From assembly GCF_030687835.1 (NCBI RefSeq), contig NZ_CP117449.1, positions 3,906,001 through 3,970,000 on the forward strand: DNA of 64,000 nucleotides, given 5' to 3'. This DNA is from Pseudomonas hefeiensis. Lineage in GTDB: Bacteria; Pseudomonadota; Gammaproteobacteria; Pseudomonadales; Pseudomonadaceae. Both the position numbers and the translations under genes were made by a program. Each line of letters opens with the position of its first letter. Position 1 is the stretch's first letter. The notes under the pieces were generated by a model that saw nothing but the letters and a program-made list of their open reading frames with translations, made no database searches and was not told the origin of the DNA. This document shows, one piece after another, positions 16,162-23,661 of the stretch.

Positions 16162-17388
16162 CTAACCACCGGGCAACAGCGCGGTGAGTAACAATACCGT
16201 CGTGAATCCGGGCATCGGTGGCGCCAGCCAGCGACAGGCCCGCCCACGCCCGACCGACTGCACCTTGCCCGACGCGGCCAGCGTGTCGAGGGCCCGTTGC
16301 ACGGTGCGTTGGCTGGTATCCAAGGCCAGCGCCAGGGCGGAACTGGACCAGGATTGGCCATCGGCCAGCAACGCCAGCACCGCGGCGTGGGGCTCTTCTA
16401 CAGGACGCGCGAGCACCGCCACTTCGCCGACCTTGCGCGGCACCAGAGCAAATCCACGCTGGGTCGCCGTCACCTCGGCCAGTGGGCGAAGCGCCACGCG
16501 CAACCGCCCGACTTCGACCCGCAGTCGGGCACGATGGGAGTCATCCGTCAGTTTCAAGCCAAAGGCCTGGGCAATGAGCATTTCCCTGGACACATCGGCA
16601 GGCCAGGCCTGAGCCAACTGCCTGGCGAGGGCGAACAACACCGGCCGCCTGGCAAGGGAGATCCACAGGCTCGCCCTGTTCACGCCATTGCGACAGGCAT
16701 CCACCACCAACGCGTCGCTGGACAGGAGTGCTTCAACCTCTTCAAGGGCCAGCAATCGTTCCTCGCCCTTTGCAATCAGACGTGCCGCCGGAGCCTGCAG
16801 GACGCGCCAGGCGCTGGCGACTTCGGCAGTCAGCGCGCCGATACCCGCTTGTCGCGCCGCATGGCTGGCACGTTCAAGCGCGGCTCGTGCGGTTTTCGTG
16901 CGTAACCGCCGCATGGCAATGCCTGCCACCACCAGTTCGCAAGCAGCTCTGGACGGCGGAGGAAGACAGCCAGGGTCAAGGTCGACCAGCCTCGACTCCG
17001 CTTCGTCCAGGTGGCCTAGCAACAGCAAGCGACGGATTTCGATTGAGCGTGCGTGGGCCACGTTCGCCCGGTCACCATGGAATTCAAGCACCGCCCGCGC
17101 AGCCTCCAGACGCTTCACCGGCCAGGCCAGATCACGGGACGCCAGGGCGATTTCCCCTTCGGCCACCACGCACCGCGCCTGTGCCACGGCCTCCCGTGGC
17201 CCGAAGACCCGAGCCGCCCGCCGCATCAGCGCCCTGGCCCGATCCAGATCGCCCAACTGCGCCATGGCAATACCGCGAAGCGCCAAGGCCGGCGCATCGT
17301 CACGCAGGGAAACGCGATTGAGCGCGGCCACCGGATCCCCCGCCGCCAGTGCCCGTGCTGCTACGCTGATCAGCGGATCCGATGCCAT
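16162..17388 (-). CDS. TPR-like regulator with two winged-helix domains
   Basis: A 408-residue protein. Residues 1 to about 220 are alanine/leucine/arginine-rich helical repeats of TPR type (ALALRGIAMAQLGDLDRARALM). A region near 285-345 (DSHRARLRVEVGRLRVAL ... TQRGFAL) resembles an OmpR-type winged helix. A further winged helix follows (SSSALALALDTSQRTVQRAL, then ASGKVQSVGRG). A cytosolic transcription regulator is the likely role. The ATG at 17388 follows GAGGG. The propeller gene follows directly and its product may be partner or target. I know of no characterised homologue. Confidence 0.65.
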   Translation of the reverse strand: MASDPLISVAARALAAGDPVAALNRVSLRDDAPALALRGIAMAQLGDLDRARALMRRAARVFGPREAVAQARCVVAEGEIALASRDLAWPVKRLEAARAVLEFHGDRANVAHARSIEIRRLLLLGHLDEAESRLVDLDPGCLPPPSRAACELVVAGIAMRRLRTKTARAALERASHAARQAGIGALTAEVASAWRVLQAPAARLIAKGEERLLALEEVEALLSSDALVVDACRNGVNRASLWISLARRPVLFALARQLAQAWPADVSREMLIAQAFGLKLTDDSHRARLRVEVGRLRVALRPLAEVTATQRGFALVPRKVGEVAVLARPVEEPHAAVLALLADGQSWSSSALALALDTSQRTVQRALDTLAASGKVQSVGRGRACRWLAPPMPGFTTVLLLTALLPGG

Positions 17389-17425
17389 CGCCCGGTTTCC
17401 CTCGCCAGAGGTTGGGGTTTCACGG

Positions 17426-17959
17426 TCAGAGACGGATTTCCCCCGCCGGCAGCACATCGATCCGTGATACCGCGCTGCTCAGGCGGCCCAGCCGGTTGTT
17501 GTGGTTGGCAATGATCTGCTCGGCCGCCATGCTGCCGTTGTCCACGGTGGAATGGGCGTCGGCGGCCAGGACCAGGTCGTACCCCAAGGCATGGGCCTGG
17601 CGTACGGTGGCGTTAACGCAATAGTCGGTTTGCAACCCGCAGATCACCACGCGATCAATCATCCGGGCTTGCAGCAGCGACAACAGGTCGGTCTGGTAGA
17701 AAGCGTCCGGTGTAGTCTTGCGTACTCGCAGGTCATCCGGTGCGGTCAACAGGCCGTCAGCCAGTTGCCAGGCGCTGGAACCATACGTCAGCGAACCCTC
17801 CAGCTCTTCGTGCTGGATCAGGATCACCGGCAAGCCGACAGCCCTGGCCCTGGCGCTGAGGTCGTTGATTGTCCGGAGCATGCGTGGGCTGTCGAAGCAC
17901 TCTTCTTCGCCGCTGCACAGCCCGTGCTGGACATCGATGATCAGCAATGCGGTGTTCAT
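17426..17959 (-). CDS. Isochorismatase-like cysteine hydrolase
   Basis: A 177-residue cytosolic enzyme of the isochorismatase-like family, with the catalytic triad visible: Asp9 (LLIIDVQ), Lys81 (RVRKTTPDAF) and Cys114 (TDYCVNATV). Members hydrolyse amides, nicotinamide, ureas or similar compounds; the substrate is not determined by these residues. The ATG at 17959 follows GAGGAA. It lies 37 bases upstream of the TPR-type regulator start on the same strand and may share its transcript. Confidence 0.88.
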   Translation of the reverse strand: MNTALLIIDVQHGLCSGEEECFDSPRMLRTINDLSARARAVGLPVILIQHEELEGSLTYGSSAWQLADGLLTAPDDLRVRKTTPDAFYQTDLLSLLQARMIDRVVICGLQTDYCVNATVRQAHALGYDLVLAADAHSTVDNGSMAAEQIIANHNNRLGRLSSAVSRIDVLPAGEIRL

Positions 17960-18161
17960 GACGTTCCTCTTCAACACGTGTTGGATCCCGACAACAGATT
18001 AACAACCTACCGATCATTCCACGTCGCGGATCGCTTCAAAAACACTAGGCAGTATGGCCCGGTTTGCGTAATGCGCCTGTTCGCCGTCGCTTGGGTGACG
18101 CAAAAGCCAGGTTTGGGATAGGCTCGTGCGGCTCATCCCTCACCGCACAAGGACATTGCCG

Positions 18162-18596
18162 ATGACGCTACGAATCGAACGTACGGACACCCCCACCGCA
18201 CAGGACCGCGAGGCCATCCTCGTCCCGCTGCGCGCCTACAACACGGCCAAGACCGGCGGTACGGTGCCTGAGCTGGTCGCCTGGCTGGTGCGTGACGAAC
18301 ACAGCGACGAAATCGTGGGTGGGCTCTACGGTCGAGTGTTCTTTCGCTGGTTTTATATCGAGTTGCTGGTGGTGCCGGAACAGGCCCGTGGCCAGGGTAC
18401 GGGGTCGACGTTGATGCAGATGGCCGAAGACTTTGCCCGAGAGAAAAACTGCGTGGGCATGTGGCTGGACACCTTCGACTTCCAGGCGCCCGCGTTCTAC
18501 AGGCAACTCGGCTTCACGGAAATCGGCCAGATCGACGATTACCCGCCGGGCCACCAGCACTTCTTCTTCCAGAAGCGCCTGAGCCAGATCGATTGA
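18162..18596 (+). CDS. GNAT family N-acetyltransferase
   Basis: A 144-residue acetyl-CoA-dependent acetyltransferase. The acetyl-CoA-binding loop is VVPEQARGQGTGSTLMQMAE (motif A, Q/R-x-x-G-x-G/A form), followed by DTFDFQAPAFYRQLGFTEIG, the usual motif B with the acyl-site Tyr. The length fits single-domain GNATs. ATG at 18162 follows AAGGA at 8 bases. The acceptor is unknown. It is divergent from the isochorismatase-like gene. Confidence 0.87.
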   Translation: MTLRIERTDTPTAQDREAILVPLRAYNTAKTGGTVPELVAWLVRDEHSDEIVGGLYGRVFFRWFYIELLVVPEQARGQGTGSTLMQMAEDFAREKNCVGMWLDTFDFQAPAFYRQLGFTEIGQIDDYPPGHQHFFFQKRLSQID

Positions 18597-18607
18597 AATG
18601 CGGACCC

Positions 18608-18697
18608 TGTGGGAGCGGGCTTGCTCGCGAAAGCGGTTATGTATTCAGCATTGTTGTTGACTGACCCACCGCTTTCGCGAGCAAGCCCGCTCCCACA
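18608..18697. repeat. REPIN, TGTGGGAGCGGGCTTGCTCGCG type
   Basis: Arms starting TGTGGGAGCGGGCTTGCTCG face each other around a 35-base spacer. It separates the convergent GNAT and lipoprotein genes. Confidence 0.88.
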
Positions 18698-18724
18698 CTT
18701 GATACTGGATTCAGTCGCAGCTAC

Positions 18725-19075
18725 TTACAGACAAGTCGCCAACGCCGCCAACCGACGCTTGGCAACAAAGTCGTCATGCCGGGCATAGTAGTTCAGCGCC
18801 GTGCCGGAAGCGCTGGTTTCCAGATCCACAAACGCTTCGGCAGAGCGGGTGTACACGGTCATGCCCCCCGTCTTGCCTGGTTGCAGATAGGCACCGGCAT
18901 CGACGCCAAACACAGCTTCGTCCTGCCAGGAAAACTGCACACACTCGGCCACCACCTGCTGCGGTTTATCCGAAGTCAATGTCTTATAGGGCGCCTGAGT
19001 ACGGGCCTGGTTCATCGCCGAACCCGCGCAGCCAACCAGCAACGTTGCGGCCACGGCCACCATCAGCATTCGCAT
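18725..19075 (-). CDS. Small lipoprotein of unknown function
   Basis: A 116-residue protein with a signal peptide (MRMLMVAVAATLLVGC) and Cys16 as the lipidation site. The mature part is about 100 residues of mixed polar sequence ending in RLAALATCL, with one further cysteine pair possible (ECV and TCL). No domain is recognised. GTG at 19084 would add three residues; ATG at 19075 has GAGTGA in ribosome-site position. It converges on the GNAT gene across a REPIN. Confidence 0.72.
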   Translation of the reverse strand: MRMLMVAVAATLLVGCAGSAMNQARTQAPYKTLTSDKPQQVVAECVQFSWQDEAVFGVDAGAYLQPGKTGGMTVYTRSAEAFVDLETSASGTALNYYARHDDFVAKRRLAALATCL

Positions 19076-19217
19076 TGCGTTCACTCATAGAGAAAAAAAC
19101 CGACTGTAGCACTGCGGCCTGGGCCTTCATGCTGCTTTACTGAAATTTATACGCGACACTGGGCGATGATTCGCGCAACCTGTCGCGCCATTGCCACTTG
19201 CCCGCGCGGAACAGCCC

Positions 19218-19478
19218 ATGACACCCAATGCCGAGTTCTACAAACCCACCACCGAATACGCTGACAAACTGATCAGCCAGATCGGCCAGACCCCGGCCTG
19301 GATCGCCAAGCGAATCGGCGTCACTGACAAGCGGATTCGCTACATCCTCGACGGTGAACGCACCGTCAAGGGCGAAACCACACCGATACAGATGACCTAT
19401 ACCGAACAGTTTGCCCTCGAATGCCTGGCCGCCGCGGCCAAGGCCAGCAAGAAACAACCCCCGGCGCCCAAGGAGTGA
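19218..19478 (+). CDS. Small helix-turn-helix protein, unknown role
   Basis: An 86-residue protein. Residues about 23-45 (TPAWIAKRIGVTDKRIRYIL) have the spacing of a lambda-repressor-type helix-turn-helix, followed by GERTVKGETTPIQMTYTEQ and an alanine/lysine-rich helix with a proline-rich tail. It probably binds DNA, but no Cro/CI-type dimerisation part is visible. Its stop lies 2 bases before the start of the next gene, whose ribosome site is inside this gene's last codons, so the two are made together. The ATG at 19218 has a GCGGA-like ribosome site. Confidence 0.6.
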   Translation: MTPNAEFYKPTTEYADKLISQIGQTPAWIAKRIGVTDKRIRYILDGERTVKGETTPIQMTYTEQFALECLAAAAKASKKQPPAPKE

Positions 19479-19480
19479 CC

Positions 19481-19816
19481 ATGGCGGCAACCGAACAGCA
19501 ACATGAACGAGCGCTGGAAAAATTTCTCGATGAACGTCCCGAGCTGCGCGTCGAACTGGACAACCTCAACCCGCTGCTGGCCCAGGCCAAGGGCCAGACC
19601 GCCGCGCAGTATCGCGCCGAGCGCTTGCATGAAGCGTTCGAAGCCGAGGCTGAGCGCCAGGGCCTGTTCGCTTGGGAACTGACCCTGCAACTGACCGCTG
19701 CTTCCCCCCAGGACTACGAAAGCCAGCGCATGGAAGTACACAAGGAAGTGGCGCAGATGGCGGGGATGGAGTGGGTGGAGTATTGCGAGTTGAATGGTCT
19801 CAAAAACCAAGACTGA
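19481..19816 (+). CDS. Small conserved protein, possibly DUF6388
   Basis: A 111-residue, acidic, largely helical protein with LNPLLAQAKGQTAAQYRAERLHEAFEAEAERQG in the middle and a C-terminal MAGMEWVEYCELNG. I believe this is the Pseudomonas DUF6388 group, from memory only. No catalytic motif is evident. ATG at 19481 follows AAGGAGTGACC, a strong ribosome site. It is cotranscribed with the small helix-turn-helix gene; a REPIN follows. Confidence 0.7.
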   Translation: MAATEQQHERALEKFLDERPELRVELDNLNPLLAQAKGQTAAQYRAERLHEAFEAEAERQGLFAWELTLQLTAASPQDYESQRMEVHKEVAQMAGMEWVEYCELNGLKNQD

Positions 19817-19825
19817 GCACGTCCC

Positions 19826-19956
19826 TGTGGCGAGGGGATTTATCCCCGCTGGGCTGCGCAGCAGCCCTAAAATCACCCACTCGGTGTGTCAGGTAGATTG
19901 AGTCTGCTGCTTTGGGGCTGCTTCGCAGCCCAGCGGGGATAAATCCCCTCGCCACA
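19826..19956. repeat. REPIN, GTGGCGAGGGGATTTATCCCC type
   Basis: Same family and layout as the element at 1769: arms beginning TGTGGCGAGGGGATTTATCC that continue into GCTGGGCTGCGCAGCAGCC, with the central spacer diverged. It separates the small-gene pair from the tus operon. Confidence 0.88.
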
Positions 19957-20050
19957 ATGAGCCTGATCCAGATCCTGTATTGAAGCCTCACAATCGCCCC
20001 TGCGCCCATAAAGCTTTATCATGGCCGCAGTTTTGCTGATCGGGTCTGTC

Positions 20051-20443
20051 ATGAAGTTCGCCATCGCGTTGTTTTCCGCCGCCCATGCGCCCTCCTCGCG
20101 CCGCGCCCTGTTGTTTGCCCAGGCTGCGCTGGCCGGTGGGCATGAAATCGTGCGGCTGTTCTTCTATCAGGATGGCGTCTATAACGCTGCCGACAACCTC
20201 GTAACGCCCCAGGATGAACAGGATCTGCCCAAACAGTGGCGCGCCTTTGTCAGCGACAACCAGCTCGACGGCGTGGTTTGCATCGCAGCGGCGTTGCGCC
20301 GTGGCGTGCTGAACGATGAAGAGGCCCAGCGCTACCAGCGTTCGGCAGTCAGCGTCGGGGCACCCTGGGCCTTGTCCGGCCTGGGCCAGTTGCATGATGC
20401 GATCCAGGACGCCGACCGCTTGATCTGTTTTGGAGGCGCGTAA
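20051..20443 (+). CDS. tusD: Sulfurtransferase complex subunit TusD
   Basis: A 130-residue DsrE-fold protein and first gene of tusDCBE. TusBCD forms a hexamer of dimers that takes persulfide sulfur from TusA and passes it to TusE on the way to 2-thiouridine at tRNA wobble position 34. The active cysteine is Cys77 in DGVVCIAAALRRG. ATG at 20051 is chosen over an upstream in-frame codon because the DsrE strand begins there (MKFAIALFSA). The downstream tusC start overlaps its stop by one base (TAATG). Confidence 0.93.
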   Translation: MKFAIALFSAAHAPSSRRALLFAQAALAGGHEIVRLFFYQDGVYNAADNLVTPQDEQDLPKQWRAFVSDNQLDGVVCIAAALRRGVLNDEEAQRYQRSAVSVGAPWALSGLGQLHDAIQDADRLICFGGA

Positions 20444-20805
20444 TGGCCAAATCCTTGTTACTCATCAGCCGCCAGGCTCCCTGGTCGGGCCCCGGGGCTC
20501 GGGAAGCCCTGGACGTCGTGCTGGCCGGCGGCGCGTTCGACCTGCCCATCGGCCTGCTGTTTCTCGACGACGGCGTCTTGCAGCTCGCCAGCGGCCAGAA
20601 TGCCAAGGCAGTCCAGCAAAAAGACCTGAGCGCGAACTTGCAAGCATTGCCCATGTTTGGCGTCGAGGACCTGTACGTCTGCGCCGACAGTGCCGCCGAA
20701 CGTGGCGTCGCAAGCGCTGCCCTGGCGCTGGACGAGCTGAAAATACTGAGCGCGCCGCAAATCGCCGCGCTCATTGATCGTTATGACCAGGTGATCACCC
20801 TCTGA
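20443..20805 (+). CDS. tusC: Sulfurtransferase complex subunit TusC
   Basis: A 120-residue DsrF-like subunit of the TusBCD sulfur relay complex (MAKSLLLISRQAPWSGPGAREALDVVLAGG). It has the DsrE/F fold but its single cysteine is not at the TusD catalytic position, consistent with a structural role. The start overlaps the tusD stop by one base and its own stop overlaps the tusB start (TGATG), so the proteins are translated in a coupled way. Confidence 0.92.
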   Translation: MAKSLLLISRQAPWSGPGAREALDVVLAGGAFDLPIGLLFLDDGVLQLASGQNAKAVQQKDLSANLQALPMFGVEDLYVCADSAAERGVASAALALDELKILSAPQIAALIDRYDQVITL

Positions 20806-21098
20806 TGTCGACTTTGCATGTGTTGTCTCATTCCCCCTTTGGCGATAGCCGCTTCGCCAGTTGCCTGCGGGTGCTGGGCGAGCAGGACGCGCTGCTGCTG
20901 TGCGGCGACGCGACATACGCCTTGCGAGCCGCCACGGTGCCGTTTGAAGCACTGCAGCTCAGAGGCCTGAAGCTCTTCGTGCTTGGCGAAGACGCGCAAG
21001 CCCGGGCTCTGGACATTCCGCAATGGGCCGAGGCCATCGACTACCCGGCGTTCGTCGCACTGTCGATCCACCATGACAAGGTCAACACCTGGTTATGA
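20805..21098 (+). CDS. tusB: Sulfurtransferase complex subunit TusB
   Basis: A 97-residue DsrH-like subunit (MSTLHVLSHSPFGDSRFASCL) of the TusBCD relay. Position in the operon and length match the family. The ATG overlaps the tusC TGA; its own end overlaps tusE as ATGA. It has no catalytic cysteine expected of TusD. Confidence 0.9.
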   Translation: MSTLHVLSHSPFGDSRFASCLRVLGEQDALLLCGDATYALRAATVPFEALQLRGLKLFVLGEDAQARALDIPQWAEAIDYPAFVALSIHHDKVNTWL

Positions 21099-21430
21099 AC
21101 GTGCTGAACGTCGGCCAACGCGCCATTGCGCTGGACAAGGACGGCTACCTGGCCGATCTCGACGACTGGTCGGCCGAAGTCGCCACGGCCCTGGCGGCCG
21201 CCGAAGACATCCAGTTGAGCCCTGAACACTGGGAAGTCCTCGAACTGCTGCGCGGCTTCTACAACGAATTCCAGCTCTCCCCCGCGACCCGCCCGCTGAT
21301 CAAGTACACGGCACTGAAACTGGGCGCCGACAAGGGCAACAGCCTGCACCTGAACCGATTGTTCAAAGGCACTCCCGCCAAACTCGCCGCCAAACTGGCG
21401 GGCCTGCCCAAACCGACGAACTGTTTATGA
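21095..21430 (+). CDS. tusE: TusE/DsrC family sulfur carrier
   Basis: A 111-residue sulfur carrier that receives persulfide from TusD and delivers it to MnmA, whose gene is in this window at 42751. The defining feature is the penultimate cysteine, Cys110 in PTNCL, on the flexible C-terminal arm. HWEVLELLRGFYNEFQLSP is the typical DsrC helix region. The start overlaps tusB by four bases (ATGA) and its stop overlaps the next gene. Confidence 0.93.
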   Translation: MNVLNVGQRAIALDKDGYLADLDDWSAEVATALAAAEDIQLSPEHWEVLELLRGFYNEFQLSPATRPLIKYTALKLGADKGNSLHLNRLFKGTPAKLAAKLAGLPKPTNCL

Positions 21431-22428
21431 CCGACTTCCCACCGCTGACCCTTGAGACCCCGGCCGAACATCCGTTCGCTCAATTCGTGCGCATCCTCGG
21501 CAAAGGCAAGCGCGGCGCCCGCGACCTGACCCGCGAAGAAGCGCGGCAAGCCATGGGTATGGTGCTGGACGAGCAGGTCGAGGAGACCCAGCTCGGCGCC
21601 TTCCTGATGCTATTACGTCACAAGGAAGAAAGCGCCGAAGAAATGGCCGGTTTCACCCAAGCCTTGCGTGAGCGCTTGCAAACCCCGGCGTTGGCGGTGG
21701 ATCTGGACTGGCCGACCTACGCCGGCAAGAAGCGTCATTTACCATGGTACCTGCTGGCGGCCAAATGCCTCGGGCAGAACGGGGTGCGGATTTTCATGCA
21801 CGGCGGCGGCGCGCATACGGCGGGCCGGCTCTACACCGAGCAACTGCTTGGCTTGCTAAACATTCCCTTGTGCCGCGACTGGCAGCAGGTCGGCGCAGCG
21901 CTGGACGACGGCGGCCTGGCCTTCATGCCACTGGTGGACTGGGCGCCGCAGATGCAACGGATGATCGACCTGCGCAACACTCTGGGCTTGCGCTCGCCGA
22001 TCCATTCCCTGGCGCGGATCCTCAACCCCCTGGGCGCCCGTTGCGGGCTGCAAAGCATCTTTCATCCGGGCTACCAGGCGGTACACCGCGATGCCAGCGG
22101 TTTGCTGGGGGACACCAGCATCGTGGTCAAGGGCGACGGTGGCGAGATCGAGATCAACCCGGACGCCGACAGCCACCTGTACGGCACCCGCGGCGGTGTG
22201 AGCTGGGATGAAGAATGGCCGCGACTGGCCGAACAGCGCCACGTCAAACCGCAAAGCCTCGACCCTGAGCACCTCAAAGCCATCTGGCGGGGCGATGTCG
22301 AGGACAGTTACCCGCAACTGGCGCTGATTGCCACCATAGCCCTGGCCTTGCGCGGCCTGGGTCTGGCTCGGGAACAAGCTTTAGAGCAAGCCCGCCAATA
22401 CTGGGCCGCCCGGGATCGATCGATTTAA
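21427..22428 (+). CDS. ybiB: YbiB/TrpD2-like nucleic-acid-binding protein
   Basis: A 333-residue protein with the anthranilate phosphoribosyltransferase fold: an N-terminal four-helix domain (REEARQAMGMVLDEQVEETQLGAFLMLLR) and an alpha/beta domain with HGGGAHTAGRLYTEQLL. The TrpD glycine-rich PRPP loop is altered. Members of this branch (E. coli YbiB) are not tryptophan enzymes and have been described as nucleic-acid-binding dimers. It overlaps tusE by four bases (ATGA), making it the fifth gene of the tus operon, which hints at a role near tRNA thiolation or DNA repair; that is inference. Confidence 0.82.
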   Translation: MTDFPPLTLETPAEHPFAQFVRILGKGKRGARDLTREEARQAMGMVLDEQVEETQLGAFLMLLRHKEESAEEMAGFTQALRERLQTPALAVDLDWPTYAGKKRHLPWYLLAAKCLGQNGVRIFMHGGGAHTAGRLYTEQLLGLLNIPLCRDWQQVGAALDDGGLAFMPLVDWAPQMQRMIDLRNTLGLRSPIHSLARILNPLGARCGLQSIFHPGYQAVHRDASGLLGDTSIVVKGDGGEIEINPDADSHLYGTRGGVSWDEEWPRLAEQRHVKPQSLDPEHLKAIWRGDVEDSYPQLALIATIALALRGLGLAREQALEQARQYWAARDRSI

Positions 22429-22516
22429 CCGATTATCAGCGCCCAACCTTTGCGCTTTTTGTTCGAACCGATGGGAATAGACTCCTCTCCAACGTTTATT
22501 GGCAGAGGAGATCGAG

Positions 22517-23521
22517 ATGGGTTTGTTAGTCGAAGGTCGCTGGCAAGACCAGTGGTACGAAAGCAAGGACGGCACCTTCCAGCGCGAACAGGCGCAACGC
22601 CGCCACTGGATCACCGTCGACGGCAGCGCCGGCCCCACGGGCGACAGTGGGTTTGCCGCCGAGCCCGGGCGCTATCATTTGTATGTGTCCCTGGCCTGCC
22701 CCTGGGCCCACCGGACGCTGATCTATCGCAAACTCAAAGGCCTGCAAGACCTGATCGGTGTCTCGGTGGTCAGCTACCTGATGCTGGAAAACGGCTGGAC
22801 CTTCGATAAGAGCCATGGATCCACCGGCGACAAACTCGATCACCTGGATTTCCTGCACCAGCGCTACACCGCCGATACGCCGGACTACACCGGTCGCGTC
22901 ACCGTGCCAGTGCTGTGGGACAAACGGCAACAACGCATCGTCAACAACGAATCAGCGGAAATCATCCGCATGTTCAACAGCGCCTTCGACGGCTTGACCG
23001 GAAACGGCCTGGACTTCTACCCCGAGCACCTGCGCAACGATATTGATGCGTTGAACGAACGCATTTACCCGGCAGTGAACAATGGCGTGTACCGCGCCGG
23101 GTTCGCCACCACGCAGGCGGCCTACGAAGAAGCGTTCGATGGTTTATTCGCTGAACTGGACCGTTTGGAGGCATTGCTGCAAACCCGACGCTACCTGACC
23201 GGTGAATACCTGACTGAAGCTGATATCCGCTTGTTCACCACGATCATCCGTTTTGACGCGGTGTATTTCGGCCATTTCAAATGCAACCTGCGGCGCATTG
23301 CGGATTATCCGAACCTGTTGAACTGGCTGCGGGAGTTGTACCAGTGGCCGGGGATTGCCGAGACGGTGGACTTCACTCATATCCAGCGCCATTACTACGC
23401 CAGCCACAAGACCATCAACCCCAACGGGATCGTGCCCAAGGGGCCGGAGCAGGATTTCAGGGTTGCCCATGATCGGGAAAGGTTGAGTGGCAAAGGGGTT
23501 TGGATTGGGGCCCGGGATTGA
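22517..23521 (+). CDS. yqjG: Glutathionyl-hydroquinone reductase (YqjG-like GST)
   Basis: A 334-residue Xi-class glutathione transferase. The catalytic cysteine is Cys61 in SLACPWAHRTLIYRKLKG, the CPWAHR motif that defines glutathionyl-hydroquinone reductases, and the C-terminal helical domain contains EYLTEADIRLFTTIIRFDAVY. It reduces glutathionyl-hydroquinones, removing GSH from quinone adducts. ATG at 22517 follows GAGGAGATCGAG. It stands alone between the tus operon and the convergent cysG gene. Confidence 0.92.
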   Translation: MGLLVEGRWQDQWYESKDGTFQREQAQRRHWITVDGSAGPTGDSGFAAEPGRYHLYVSLACPWAHRTLIYRKLKGLQDLIGVSVVSYLMLENGWTFDKSHGSTGDKLDHLDFLHQRYTADTPDYTGRVTVPVLWDKRQQRIVNNESAEIIRMFNSAFDGLTGNGLDFYPEHLRNDIDALNERIYPAVNNGVYRAGFATTQAAYEEAFDGLFAELDRLEALLQTRRYLTGEYLTEADIRLFTTIIRFDAVYFGHFKCNLRRIADYPNLLNWLRELYQWPGIAETVDFTHIQRHYYASHKTINPNGIVPKGPEQDFRVAHDRERLSGKGVWIGARD

Positions 23522-23550
23522 TTCGGGATCTTTGTTGCAGTTGAGGCCCT

Positions 23551-23644
23551 CTTCGCGAGCAAGCCCGCTCCCACATTGGATCGGCGTAGGCCTCAATTCT
23601 TAGGCTGAACGCGATCACATGTGGGAGCGGGCTTGCTCGCGAAG
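23551..23644. repeat. REP pair in reversed (inside-out) orientation
   Basis: Left arm CTTCGCGAGCAAGCCCGCTC and right arm its complement. Unlike the other elements, the TGTGGGAG ends point inwards and the CTTCGCG ends outwards. It lies between the convergent yqjG and cysG genes. Confidence 0.85.
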
Positions 23645-23661
23645 GGCGCGACGCGGTCTGT

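Noticed and set aside
19800..20064. Short frames reading GEGIYPRWAA or RGFIPAGLRS
   Set aside because: These peptides are translations of REP palindromes and recur at every copy.
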